A stretch of 64,000 nt of DNA from Saccharopolyspora sp. NFXS83. GTDB taxonomy: Bacteria; Actinomycetota; Actinomycetes; Mycobacteriales; Pseudonocardiaceae. How positions within the stretch are numbered: position 1 is the first letter of the stretch; each line of letters begins with the position of its first letter. Where the stretch lies: NCBI RefSeq assembly GCF_026241095.1, contig NZ_JAPFGB010000020.1:62001-126000 (forward strand). Reading direction: 5' to 3'. Shown here in pieces: positions 8,400 through 17,080 of this stretch. Position numbers and translations under genes: made by a program. The notes below the pieces were generated by a model that saw only the letters and a list, made by a program, of their open reading frames with translations, ran no database searches and had not been told where the DNA came from.

Positions 8400-8996
8400 C
8401 TACCTCGGGTATCCGACCTCGTAGGTGCCGGACTCGTCCCGGACCGTCACCGACACGGGCTTCTTGCCGCCCTGCAACGTCACCTGGCAGTCGAAGCTGC
8501 GTCCGGCGACGACCAGCTGGCCCTTCGGGCAGGTCACGGATTCGACGGTGCCGAGGTGGTAGGAGCCCTCCAAGGTCTGGCGCACGCCGTGCTGCACGCT
8601 GTTCGCGTCGAGCTGGTCGCGCACCAGCACACCCGGGTGCACGAAGCCCACCACGGCGAGCGAACCGGCGACCACCACCAGGATCACGCCGCCGAACACC
8701 CACGGTGCCTTGGACTTCCGGCGCGGTGGCGGAGGCGGCGGCTGGGAGCCGCGGCCGGGCGGGCCGACGACGATCGGCGGCAGGCTCGGGTGCGTCGACT
8801 CCGCTGGCCGGGGCGGCGACTGCGGCGGCGCGCCGCCGGGGCCTCCGGGGTGCGGGGGCCGCATCGGACGGCCCGGCTGCCCGGGTGCGGGCGCTCCGGG
8901 ACGGGGCTGCTGCCCCACCGGCGGGCCGGGATGGCCGCCCTGGTGCCCGTGCGGTGGCCGACCTCGCTGCGGAGACGGGCCGTAGGGGCCGGTCAT
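8400..8996 (-). CDS. Proline-rich single-pass membrane protein with DUF4333 domain
   Basis: 198 residues. Residues 1-~95 are a Pro/Gly/Gln-rich cytoplasmic tail, followed by basic KSKAPW, one transmembrane helix (VFGGVILVVVAGSLAVVGFV) and an extracytoplasmic DUF4333 domain with two Cys (VTCPKGQ and FDCQVT) that could form a disulfide. ATG 8996 is chosen because a GGAGG site lies about ten bases upstream; a longer open frame upstream has no protein character. Its place between helY and the exonuclease matches the Rv2091c position in mycobacteria. The function is unknown. Confidence 0.85.
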   Translation of the reverse strand: MTGPYGPSPQRGRPPHGHQGGHPGPPVGQQPRPGAPAPGQPGRPMRPPHPGGPGGAPPQSPPRPAESTHPSLPPIVVGPPGRGSQPPPPPPRRKSKAPWVFGGVILVVVAGSLAVVGFVHPGVLVRDQLDANSVQHGVRQTLEGSYHLGTVESVTCPKGQLVVAGRSFDCQVTLQGGKKPVSVTVRDESGTYEVGYPR

Positions 8997-9348
8997 CTGG
9001 TACCTCCGGGGAAAGCTGAACGTTCCGGCGCGGCGCGCGACCCCCGGCGCACCCCGCCGATGAATCCAATCACAGCCAGCCACCACCCCCTGACACCACC
9101 GGGTGCCTCGCTCCCGCCCCCGCACCACCCCGCCACCAACAGCGACCGCGCACCGTCGCGAGAAATCGGAGGCCCCCACCTAGCCGAACTCGACCGGCAA
9201 TCCCGAGTTCGACCAGGTGAGCACCGAGGTACCGGGGTCACCCCCGAAGCGGGCGACTGCGATTCCTCGCGAGATCGCGCGAGTCGTCCGCAGTTCCCCA
9301 CCGGATCGTGGTGACATCTCCGGAGTCGTTCCGATCAGCGCGAGGTGG
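8997..9348. other. Intergenic region between helY and the DUF4333 gene
   Basis: No gene was recognised in 352 bases. A modest inverted repeat, CGAACTCG (9185-9192) against CGAGTTCG (9204-9211), lies downstream of helY and may help end its transcript. The remaining DNA probably holds the promoter of the DUF4333 gene. Confidence 0.4.
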
Positions 9349-12300
9349 TCACATGGCGCCCGCCGCGACGACGCCCCGGCGGATCGCCGTGACGGCCTTC
9401 GCCGCGGCCGATCCCACCGGATCGGACTTCCCGGTGACGACGTGGATCTGGTCCAGCAGGTCCACCACTTGGCGGCACCAGCGCACGAAGTCACCGGCGG
9501 AGAGCTCGTGCCCGGTGGATTCGGCGGCGGTGAGCACCCGCTCCAGCGACTCGCCGCGCACCCACCGGTAGACGGGCCAGGCGAACCCGGCGTCCGGTTC
9601 GCGGGTGCGGTCCAGCTTGTGCCTGCGCTCGTCCTCTTCCAGCTCGCCCCACACCTGCCAGGTCGCGCCCAGCACCTCGGCGACCGGACCGGAGGGCACC
9701 GGCGGCTGCACCGGGCTCTCCCGGCGGGACTCGTAGACCAGCGAGGACACCACGGCCGCCAGCTCCGCCGGTTCCAGCGACTCCCAGATGCCGGCGCGCA
9801 AGCACTCCGCGGCCAGCAGGTCCGACTCGCTGTAGAGCCGGGACAGCCGCCTGCCGTGCTCGGTCACCGGCTGCTCCGGGTCGTCGGCCACCACGTACTC
9901 GCGTTCGGAGAGCAGCGCGATGATCCGGTCGAACCCGCGCGCCAGCGAATGCGTGGTGGTGGCGACCTTGCGCCGCAAGTGCTCGGTCTCCGAACGCAGC
10001 CGCTCGTGGCGCTCCGCCCAGCGAGCGTGCTTCTCGCGCTCGTCGCAGCCGTGGCAGGGGTGCGCCTTCAACGCTCGGCGCAGGCTCGCCAGCTCGGCGT
10101 CGTCACCGGAGTCCGACCGGTTCCGGCTCCGCCCGCCCTTCACCGAGATGCCCGTCTCGCGCAGCCCGGAGGCCAGGTCGCGGCGCGACTTCGGCGACCG
10201 GGTGTCGACGTGCTTGGGCAGCCGCATCCGGCCCAGCGCCTCCACCGGCGAGGTGAAGTCGGCGACCGACAACCGGCCCGACCAGCGGTCCTCGGTGACG
10301 ACCAGCGGGCGCGGCTCCCCCATCGGTTCCAAGCCGGGGTCGATGACCACGGCCAGCCCGGAGCGCCGTCCGGCCGGGACCTGGATCACGTCGCCCTTGC
10401 GCAGCTTCTCCAGCGACTTCGCCGCCTCCGCCCGCTTGGACGCCCGGTTCTGCCTGGCCAGCACCTTCTCCCGCTCGGAGATGCGGCGGCGCAGCGCGAA
10501 GTACTCGCCGAAGTCGCCCAGGTGGCAGGTCATCGACTCGGTGTAGCCCTCGAGGGCGTCGGCGTTGCGGTCCACCCGCCGCGACATGCCGACCACCGAC
10601 CGGTCGGCCTGGAACTGCGCGAACGACTGCTCCAGCAGGTCCCGCGCGGCGTCCCGGCCCACCCGGTGCACCAGGTTCACGGCCATGTTGTAGCCGGGCC
10701 GGAACGAGGAGCGCAGCGGATAGGTGCGGGTGGAGGCGAGCCCGGCGACCTGCTTGGGGTCCATGCCCGGCTGCCACACCACGACGGCGTGGCCCTCGAC
10801 GTCGATGCCCCGGCGGCCCGCACGACCGGTGAGCTGGGTGTACTCGCCGGGCGTGAGGTCGACGTGCGATTCGCCGTTGAACTTGACCAGCCGCTCCAGC
10901 ACCACGGTGCGGGCGGGCATGTTGATGCCCAGCGCCAAGGTCTCGGTGGCGAACACGGCCTTGACCAGGCCGCGGACGAACAGCTCCTCCACGGTCTCCT
11001 TGAACGCCGGCAGCAGTCCGGCGTGGTGCGCGGCCACGCCGCGCTCCAGCGCGTCGCGCCACTCCCAGTAGCCGAGCACCGTCAGGTCCGCCTCCGGTAG
11101 CGAGCTGGTGTGCTCCTCGATCACCTCGCGGATCTCGTCCACGTCGTTCTCACTGGTCAGCCGCAGTCCGGCGCGCATGCACTGGTTGACCGCCGCGTCG
11201 CACCCGGCGCGGCTGAAGATGAACACGATCGCGGGCAGCAGACCTGCCGAGTTCAGGCTGTCGAGGATCTCCACCCGCGACGGCGCGAAGAACCGCGGCG
11301 GACGAGGCCCCTTGCGCCTGCCCCCGCCGGGACCGCCCCGGCCCCGGCCGTACGGGGAGTGCACCCTGGCGAGTTCCTGGGTGTGGCGCAGCAGCTGCGG
11401 GTTGAGCTTGAGCTCGCGGTCGGAGGTCTCCCCGCCGAACAGGTCGAACATCCGCGACCCGACCTGCATGTGCTGCCAGAGCGGCACCGGGCGGTGCTCG
11501 TCGACGACGACGGTGGTGTCGCCGCGCACCTCCACCAGCCACTCGCCGAACTCCTCGGCGTTGCTGACGGTGGCCGACAGGCTGGCCAGCTGGACGTGCT
11601 GCGGCAGGTGCAGGATCACTTCCTCCCACACCGCGCCGCGGAACCGGTCGGCGAGGTAGTGCACCTCGTCCATCACGACGTAGCCGAGCTGGTCGATGCC
11701 GCGCGAGCCCGCGTAGAGCATGTTGCGCAGCACCTCGGTGGTCATCACGACCACCTGCGCGTCCCCGTTGATGGAGGTGTCGCCGGTGAGCAGGCCGACG
11801 GCGTCCTCGCCGTAGCGCTCACAGAGGTCGGCGAACTTCTGGTTGGACAGCGCCTTGATCGGCGTGGTGTAGAAGCAGCGGCGCCCCTCCGCCAGCGCGA
11901 GGTGCACCGCGAACTCGCCGACCACGGTCTTGCCCGCACCGGTCGGCGCGCACACCAGCACGCCGTGGCCGGATTCGAGCGCCTGGCAGGAGGTGCGCTG
12001 GAACGCGTCGAGCTCGAAGGACAGCTCGGAGGCGAACTCGGCGAACTTCGGGTGGGCGCTGCGGCGGCGATGCGCCGCGTAGGAGTCGGCGGGCGACGGA
12101 GCCGGTTCGGCCGCCGGGGCCTTGGCGGCCGGGCCGGTCGGTCGACCCGCTCTGGTGCGGGTGCGGCGCGGTGGTTCCACCTTCTCCCCCTGGCCGGCGG
12201 GTGCGCCGGCGGATTCTCCAGCGCCGGGGGCCACGGGGTCCGGGGTGCCCGGCGATTCGGGGCTCCCCCCACCCGAGCCCGGGCGTTCCGGATGCGACAT
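9349..12300 (-). CDS. helY: ATP-dependent Ski2/Mtr4-like helicase HelY
   Basis: About 983 residues. After a Pro/Ala-rich N-terminal extension (~85 residues) comes a DExH helicase core: Walker A CAPTGAGKTVVGE near residue 117, DEVHYL box near 210, then the second RecA lobe with VFATETLALGINMPARTVVL and QLTGRAGRRGID (motif VI). The C-terminal third has the rRNA-processing arch region and a DSHCT domain, including CHGCDEREKHARW. HelY proteins are RNA or DNA helicases presumed to act in RNA turnover. The start ATG 12300 is preferred; an in-frame GTG at 12327 is possible. In mycobacteria helY directly follows tatC; here about 31 kb, including a contractile-injection locus, lies between them. Confidence 0.92.
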   Translation of the reverse strand: MSHPERPGSGGGSPESPGTPDPVAPGAGESAGAPAGQGEKVEPPRRTRTRAGRPTGPAAKAPAAEPAPSPADSYAAHRRRSAHPKFAEFASELSFELDAFQRTSCQALESGHGVLVCAPTGAGKTVVGEFAVHLALAEGRRCFYTTPIKALSNQKFADLCERYGEDAVGLLTGDTSINGDAQVVVMTTEVLRNMLYAGSRGIDQLGYVVMDEVHYLADRFRGAVWEEVILHLPQHVQLASLSATVSNAEEFGEWLVEVRGDTTVVVDEHRPVPLWQHMQVGSRMFDLFGGETSDRELKLNPQLLRHTQELARVHSPYGRGRGGPGGGRRKGPRPPRFFAPSRVEILDSLNSAGLLPAIVFIFSRAGCDAAVNQCMRAGLRLTSENDVDEIREVIEEHTSSLPEADLTVLGYWEWRDALERGVAAHHAGLLPAFKETVEELFVRGLVKAVFATETLALGINMPARTVVLERLVKFNGESHVDLTPGEYTQLTGRAGRRGIDVEGHAVVVWQPGMDPKQVAGLASTRTYPLRSSFRPGYNMAVNLVHRVGRDAARDLLEQSFAQFQADRSVVGMSRRVDRNADALEGYTESMTCHLGDFGEYFALRRRISEREKVLARQNRASKRAEAAKSLEKLRKGDVIQVPAGRRSGLAVVIDPGLEPMGEPRPLVVTEDRWSGRLSVADFTSPVEALGRMRLPKHVDTRSPKSRRDLASGLRETGISVKGGRSRNRSDSGDDAELASLRRALKAHPCHGCDEREKHARWAERHERLRSETEHLRRKVATTTHSLARGFDRIIALLSEREYVVADDPEQPVTEHGRRLSRLYSESDLLAAECLRAGIWESLEPAELAAVVSSLVYESRRESPVQPPVPSGPVAEVLGATWQVWGELEEDERRHKLDRTREPDAGFAWPVYRWVRGESLERVLTAAESTGHELSAGDFVRWCRQVVDLLDQIHVVTGKSDPVGSAAAKAVTAIRRGVVAAGAM

Positions 12301-12464
12301 GTCAGAGTGCGAACGGCTTACAGCCACCCCACTAGGTTTTCACATCGCACCGACGGTCGTCGCACGCGTGCGGCTGCGGAGCCCTCCCGCCTCGGAACCG
12401 GCGCGCCGCGGTCGCCCGAGCGCGCCCGGTGCCGCCTCCGCCCCTCACCGGCGAGAACGAGGTC

Positions 12465-13376
12465 TCACGCGGCTTCGCCGTCGCGGTTCGCCTTGGCGGG
12501 GGCGAGCACCTGCAGCGCGCCGGGCTGGCAGCGCAGGCTCACCGGCAGGCGCACCTGCGGTTCGCCGTCGGCGAACGCGGTCCAGCCGTTGCCGCCGCCC
12601 AGCCGCACCGAACGGGCCCGCAGCGTGCGCACCGCGGGGTGGTCGACGTGCTTGCCGCTGCGCATCGTCGGCAGCACCCGCAGCATGTCGGCCCGGCTGA
12701 TCTCGCCGACGACGGTGACGTCGAACATCCCGTCGGTCGGGTCGGCGTCGGGGCAGATCGGCACGCCACCTCCGTAGAAGGGCGTGTTGCCCACCGCCAC
12801 GCAGGTCGCGGCCACGTCGAGCACGACGTTGTCGGCTTCGACCCGCAGCGGCATGGCGCGCAGCTCCGCCAGCTCCCGCAGCACCGCCACGTCGTAGCGG
12901 GCGCGCCCGAGGGGCAGCCGGGAACGATTCACCCGGCCGTTGACCTGGGCGTCGAACCCGGCGCAGAGCACCGTGGCGAACCGTTCGCCGCCGACCACCC
13001 GGCCGAGGTCGAGGGCGCGCCGGTGCCCGCTCTGCACCGCGTCGGTGGCGGCGCGGGCGGCGTCCATCGGGTCGGCGGGCAGCCCCAGGGCGCGGGCCAG
13101 GTCGTTGCCGGTGCCGACGGGGATGACCGCCAGCGCCGTCCGCGCGCCCGCGCAGGCCTGCACCGCGGCGTGCGCCGCACCGTCGCCGCCGAGCACGGCC
13201 AGCACGTCCACGTCGTCGGCCACCGCGGTGCGGGCCGCGGCGGCGAACTCCGCGGCGTCGTCGGCGACCACGACGCGGACCGCCGAGACCACGCGGAACC
13301 GCCGCACGACCTTCGCCGCGATGGCCGCGGCACGGCCTCGGCCGGAACTGGGATTGATCAACACCACGGTGCGCAT
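12465..13376 (-). CDS. Diacylglycerol kinase family lipid kinase
   Basis: 303 residues, the usual size for bacterial DAGK_cat proteins. The nucleotide-binding GGDG loop is in VLAVLGGDGAAHAAVQ, preceded by VLINPSSGRGRAA at the N-terminus and followed by VIPVGTGNDLARALG. The C-terminal beta-sandwich domain holds DGMFDVTVVGE and ends with ALQVLAPAKANRD. It would phosphorylate diacylglycerol or a related lipid at the membrane. It is the last conserved gene before the 30-kb injection-system region. From recollection, a kinase of this type often lies beside tatC-helY in related genera, which would make this the left edge of the insertion. Confidence 0.9.
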   Translation of the reverse strand: MRTVVLINPSSGRGRAAAIAAKVVRRFRVVSAVRVVVADDAAEFAAAARTAVADDVDVLAVLGGDGAAHAAVQACAGARTALAVIPVGTGNDLARALGLPADPMDAARAATDAVQSGHRRALDLGRVVGGERFATVLCAGFDAQVNGRVNRSRLPLGRARYDVAVLRELAELRAMPLRVEADNVVLDVAATCVAVGNTPFYGGGVPICPDADPTDGMFDVTVVGEISRADMLRVLPTMRSGKHVDHPAVRTLRARSVRLGGGNGWTAFADGEPQVRLPVSLRCQPGALQVLAPAKANRDGEAA

Positions 13377-13463
13377 GGGGCAACATCGTGGCCCACACCC
13401 CCGTCACCTGACCAGCGACCACCCCTGAAGCCGGTATCCGGCTCGTTCTGCGCAGGCGCACGG

Positions 13464-13605
13464 GTGGCGCGACCCCGGTTGCCCTCTCGCTGCGGGATCG
13501 ACCTCCCGAGCGGCTCCGCCACGAGCGCAGTCCTCGCGAGAACACGACCGCGAACCCGCCGCAGCGCCGGTTTGCCGGGGTGCTCGTCGCTCAGCGGCTT
13601 CCCAC
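13464..13605 (-). repeat. Diverged inverted copy of the intergenic hairpin repeat
   Basis: Read on the minus strand, this stretch shares ordered blocks with the copies at 17.9 and 54.5 kb: GAAGCCGCTGAGC, GGCGGGTTC, CTCGCGAGGAC, TCGATCCCGCAGCG and GGTCGCGCCAC. The hairpin is weaker here; only TCTCGC/GCGAGA pairs well. It lies in the 299-base gap between the diacylglycerol kinase and the end of the NB-ARC gene. No gene was seen. Confidence 0.55.
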
Positions 13606-13675
13606 GGCCAAGACAACGGGGGAAGGGGAGTCGGGGCTCATTCCGAGAGGACGCCCTCGTCCGCGTCGAGGGAGT

Positions 13676-15052
13676 TCAGCACCGGGGCTCGGCGACCGGG
13701 CACTGGACGGGCTGAGCCGGACGCGACGTCCGGGGTGCGGTGAACGGTCGGGGTCGGGCCGCGCAGGAGGGTTCCCGGCCCGGTTCCTCCGCGCGGAGCC
13801 GTTCCTCGGCGAACAACCGCAGCAGTTCGCGCAGCACGTAGCGACCGGTGCCCGCCGCGCTCTCCAGCAGCCCGGCGTCCACCAGTTCCTCCAAGCCCCG
13901 TTCGGCGGAGTCCACGTCGACCTCGGCCAGCGCCGCCGCCCGCCGCACCGTGATCTCCGGTTCCTCGGCCAGCGCCAGCCGCCGGAACACGGCCCTGGCG
14001 AGCTCCCCACACTCCCGGTAGGGCGCCTCGAACGTGGTCCGCACCCGCAGGTCGCCCGCGGTGAGCGCGGCGAGCCTGCGCCGCCCGTCCCCCAGCAGCC
14101 GCAGCAGATCCGCGACCCGCCAGCGGGGCCGCCCGGCGAGCCGGTTGCCCGCGATGCGCAGCGCCAAGGGCAGGTGTCCGCAGAGGTCGGCCAGCGCCAG
14201 GCTCGCCGACGGTTCGCGCCGCACGCGCTCGGTGCCGACGATCCCGGCCAGCAGCCGCACCGAGTGCGCCGGGGTGAGCACGTCCAGCGGGATCCGGACG
14301 ACGGACTCCAGCCCGGCCAGCCCGCGCGCGCCCGCGAGCAGCACCAGGCAGTCGGGGTTGCTGGGCAGCAGCGGGCGCACTTGGGCCTCGTCGACGACGT
14401 CGTCGAGCAGCAGCAGCACTTTCCGGTCGCGCAGCAACGACCGGTACAGGCTGGACCGCGCGTCCGCCCCGGCCGGCAGCTGGTCGGTGGCGACGCCCAG
14501 CGCGCGCAGCACGGTGCCCAGCGCGTGCTCCGGGGACCGCCGCCCGTCCCGGCGCATCGACAGGAAGAAGCAGCCGCCGGGGAAGCGTCCGGCGAGCCGG
14601 TGCCCGGCGTGCACGAGGAAGGTCGACTTCCCCACCCCCGGGGCGCCGGTCACGGCGACGACGGGGGCGCTGCGAGCGCTGCTGTGGCCGTCGAGCACCG
14701 CCAGCAGCGCCGCGGTCTCCTGCTCGCGACCGGCGAGGTCGGCGGTCTCCGGGGGCGGCTCGCACAGCAGTCCGCCCCACCCGGTCCTCGCTTGGCCGGG
14801 GTCGTTCCCGTTGCGCGGCAACAGGTTCCGCAGTTCCGCCTCGTCGGTGGCGAGCGCGGCGGCGAGCGCGCGCAACGTCCGGGCCTGCGGCCGGGCAACC
14901 CGGCCGCGTTCCATGTCGCCGATGGCGCGCGCGCTGATGCCGGTGCGGCGGGCGAGTTCCTCCTGGGTCAACCCGGCTCCCGCTCTGCGGCGCCGGAGGA
15001 CGGGGCCGAAGCCGAGCTGGGGAGGCGAACCCCCTGGTTCGACCTGCGCCAT
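13676..15052 (-). CDS. XRE-type HTH / NB-ARC (STAND) ATPase regulator
   Basis: 458 residues. Residues ~10-70 form a Cro/C1-type helix-turn-helix (LRRRRAGAGLTQEELARRTG, then AIGDMERGRV). Residues ~115-360 form an NB-ARC ATPase with Walker A GAPGVGKST near 136-144, Walker B KVLLLLDDV and the downstream LPLALRIAGNRLAGRP helix typical of AfsR-like proteins. The C-terminal part is a winged-helix remnant (YVLRELLRLFAEERL), with no TPR or WD sensor repeats, so the protein is shorter than classical SARP/AfsR regulators. GGAGGAG upstream of ATG 15052 supports this start. Its place at the edge of the contractile-injection locus suggests a switch controlling it; this is inference. Confidence 0.85.
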   Translation of the reverse strand: MAQVEPGGSPPQLGFGPVLRRRRAGAGLTQEELARRTGISARAIGDMERGRVARPQARTLRALAAALATDEAELRNLLPRNGNDPGQARTGWGGLLCEPPPETADLAGREQETAALLAVLDGHSSARSAPVVAVTGAPGVGKSTFLVHAGHRLAGRFPGGCFFLSMRRDGRRSPEHALGTVLRALGVATDQLPAGADARSSLYRSLLRDRKVLLLLDDVVDEAQVRPLLPSNPDCLVLLAGARGLAGLESVVRIPLDVLTPAHSVRLLAGIVGTERVRREPSASLALADLCGHLPLALRIAGNRLAGRPRWRVADLLRLLGDGRRRLAALTAGDLRVRTTFEAPYRECGELARAVFRRLALAEEPEITVRRAAALAEVDVDSAERGLEELVDAGLLESAAGTGRYVLRELLRLFAEERLRAEEPGREPSCAARPRPFTAPRTSRPAQPVQCPVAEPRC

Positions 15053-15538
15053 GTGCCCACCACTCCTCCGCAGCGGCGACGCGGTCCGCTCGCCGATGTG
15101 CCGCGCCGGAATGTCGGCCGCTGTGCAGCGGTACCGATGTTCCCCTGCCCCCCCGGCAAGGTCCGGGGACATTATCGGGCGCCGCACGATCCGGCACAAT
15201 GGCGGTTCTCACGCCTCGCCCGAAGGCGCTGTTTCATCGACGCAGGCAGTGCACGAATAGCCATTCCACTGGTAGGAATAGATGCACCCGAATGGCAGCG
15301 GAACACCACTCTTTCAGCCGATCCGTCCACCGAGAACCGGAAGAAAAGACTGCCCTTTCTTCCGGCGGATCTTCCTGGCCGGGTTCGCCTTTCCGTGATT
15401 CGCTGGCGATGGGGCGCCGGGTCGGGCGGCGAGCGGGACGAATCGGGGAGAGCGCGCATGGCGGGTCACCGGAACGCGGGCGGACAACGATCACGCGCGC
15501 GCGGCTCGCAACCTCCCGCGCGGCACCGGAGACGCAGC
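15053..15538. other. Intergenic region upstream of the NB-ARC regulator
   Basis: 486 bases between two minus-strand genes with no convincing coding sequence. Positions 15190-15370 are richer in A and T than the surroundings and probably contain the promoter of the NB-ARC gene. No repeat or RNA structure was recognised. Confidence 0.35.
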
Positions 15539-16858
15539 TCAACGCGGCAGATCACGCAGCACACCGTTGACGTGAAGCACCTCCACGCACCGGTCCGCCT
15601 GCTGTCCCGAAGGCGGGGTTCCGGGCCGCGCGCAGTTCACTACGCCGCTCACCCGCGCGTCGGCCGGAACCGCGATGGGCGTGACCCAGTGGTAGTCCTG
15701 GTTGCGGAAGGTCTCCAACGCGATCGTGGTCAACTGCCTTTCTCCGAAGTAAATGGTGAGCACGCCTTCATCGCCCTGGAAGTTCGCCAGCACCAAGTCG
15801 GTAATGAACAACACCTTGCCTTCCGGCACCCGGTACACGCGCGATGCGCTGTCTCCCCCATCCGAGACCACTCGAATGGTCTCCGAGAACTGTCCTCCGT
15901 TCGGAGCCGTGTTCAACCCGGGCCCGGCATCTTCGCCCGGTTGCTTCCCCGGTTGTTCGGCGGGCGGTGGCGCCGGCGGAGGTTCGGGTTGCGGTTCCGG
16001 TGGCGGCACCAGCTCACCGTTCTGCGCCATCTCCTGCGCCCGGTTCTCCGCCGCTTCCTTGGCGGCGCTTTTCACCTGCGGCAGGAACAGCGTGTACCAC
16101 AGCAGCAGCAGCGCCAGCAGCAACGCGAGCAGGGCGAGCAGCCAGCGCGGCAGGATCGGCAGTTGGAGGAGTTCACCGTCGAGCTGCTCCGGGCGTTCGT
16201 CGAACTGCACCGTGTCGGCCGAGATCCCCGCGTGCACCGGCTCCTCGACGAGGGCGCTCGCCGGGGACGCGGTGACCAGGAACGGTTTCGGGGTCGGCCT
16301 GCCGAACCAGATCAGCTTCGACACCCGTGCCCGCAACCGGATCTCGACCTGGTCGTCCGGTTCGAGCGCGGGCCGATCCGACTCCACCCGGAACCGCAGT
16401 TCCTCGGCCGGGTCGCTCGCGGTCAGCGGTACCGCGATCGGCGCGTTCCCCTGGTTGTGCAACACGACGTGGAAGCGCCCGGTGCGCCACGCGCGGCGGC
16501 GCTGCGGCGCGAGCCAGGCGCGCAGCTGCTGGAACGGTTCGACGCGCACCGTCATCTCGGGCACCGCGACCAGGTCGGGCCGTTCCACCGGGCGGACCCG
16601 CACCGCCAGCGGCGTCTCCCCCGCGTGCACGGTCGCCGACCGCGGCGGGCGCAGCACGACCGTCACGGTCCCCTGGGTGCCCGGGTACAGCGAGAGCCTG
16701 GCGGGTTCCACGGTCGTCCACGCCGCGCAGTCGCCGACGACCTCGAACTCGTAGGCCTCCACGATGTCGGTTCCGTTGCGCACGGTCAGGGTCGTGGTGG
16801 CTTCCCCGCCCGGGGTGACCACGACCGTCGTGTTCTCCAACTCCGCTGAAGTGCTCAC
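15539..16858 (-). CDS. eCIS-locus membrane protein with Ig-like N-terminal region and long C-terminal domain
   Basis: 439 residues. Residues 1-~215 contain two beta-rich, Ig-like modules (VVTPGGEATTTLTVRNGT, then a second module with FHVVLHNQGNAPIAV) of the kind found in COG1470-type proteins. A strong transmembrane helix of Leu/Ala spans ~239-258. A helical stretch and a Pro/Glu linker (~282-310) lead to a C-terminal beta domain with two Cys (VVNCARPG and DRCVEV). There is no N-terminal signal sequence, so the N-terminal modules should be cytoplasmic and the C-terminal domain outside. The gene is divergent from the LuxR-type regulator. Membrane proteins in actinobacterial contractile systems are thought to anchor the particle; the match to any named one is unproven. 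Confidence 0.78.
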   Translation of the reverse strand: MSTSAELENTTVVVTPGGEATTTLTVRNGTDIVEAYEFEVVGDCAAWTTVEPARLSLYPGTQGTVTVVLRPPRSATVHAGETPLAVRVRPVERPDLVAVPEMTVRVEPFQQLRAWLAPQRRRAWRTGRFHVVLHNQGNAPIAVPLTASDPAEELRFRVESDRPALEPDDQVEIRLRARVSKLIWFGRPTPKPFLVTASPASALVEEPVHAGISADTVQFDERPEQLDGELLQLPILPRWLLALLALLLALLLLWYTLFLPQVKSAAKEAAENRAQEMAQNGELVPPPEPQPEPPPAPPPAEQPGKQPGEDAGPGLNTAPNGGQFSETIRVVSDGGDSASRVYRVPEGKVLFITDLVLANFQGDEGVLTIYFGERQLTTIALETFRNQDYHWVTPIAVPADARVSGVVNCARPGTPPSGQQADRCVEVLHVNGVLRDLPR

Positions 16859-17002
16859 CAGACGAAAGCTAGGTGCCCCGCGCGGCCGGCGGCAGGGACG
16901 CGGGGGCAGCGGACGGGCAAGGCGGCTGCCCCCGCCGACGCCGCGGCGCTTCCCCGAACCTCCCGGCCCGCCGGATCCCGTTCAGATGATCTTCGGTCGG
17001 CG

Positions 17003-17036
17003 CCTCGCCGGCGAGGAAGCCGCCGAGGTTGCGCCA
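17003..17036 (+). repeat. Fragment of the intergenic repeat with a 14-bp palindrome
   Basis: CCTCGCCGGCGAGG (17003-17016) is a perfect palindrome. It continues into AAGCCGCCGAGGTTGCGCCA, which resembles the 3' part of the hairpin repeat at 17.9 kb. It lies in the divergent promoter region between the membrane protein and the LuxR-type regulator, so it may also act as an operator. Confidence 0.45.
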
Positions 17037-17080
17037 CCCGACCCGCTAGGCAGGAGTCTTACGAGGTGAGGAGTGCGGAG

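Noticed and set aside
13580-16849. Very long plus-strand open frame (over 1000 codons) antisense to the NB-ARC gene and the membrane protein
   Set aside because: It is rich in Arg, Gln, His and Pro with no domain. High GC at third codon positions removes stop codons on the opposite strand. It spans two clear genes and the gap between them.
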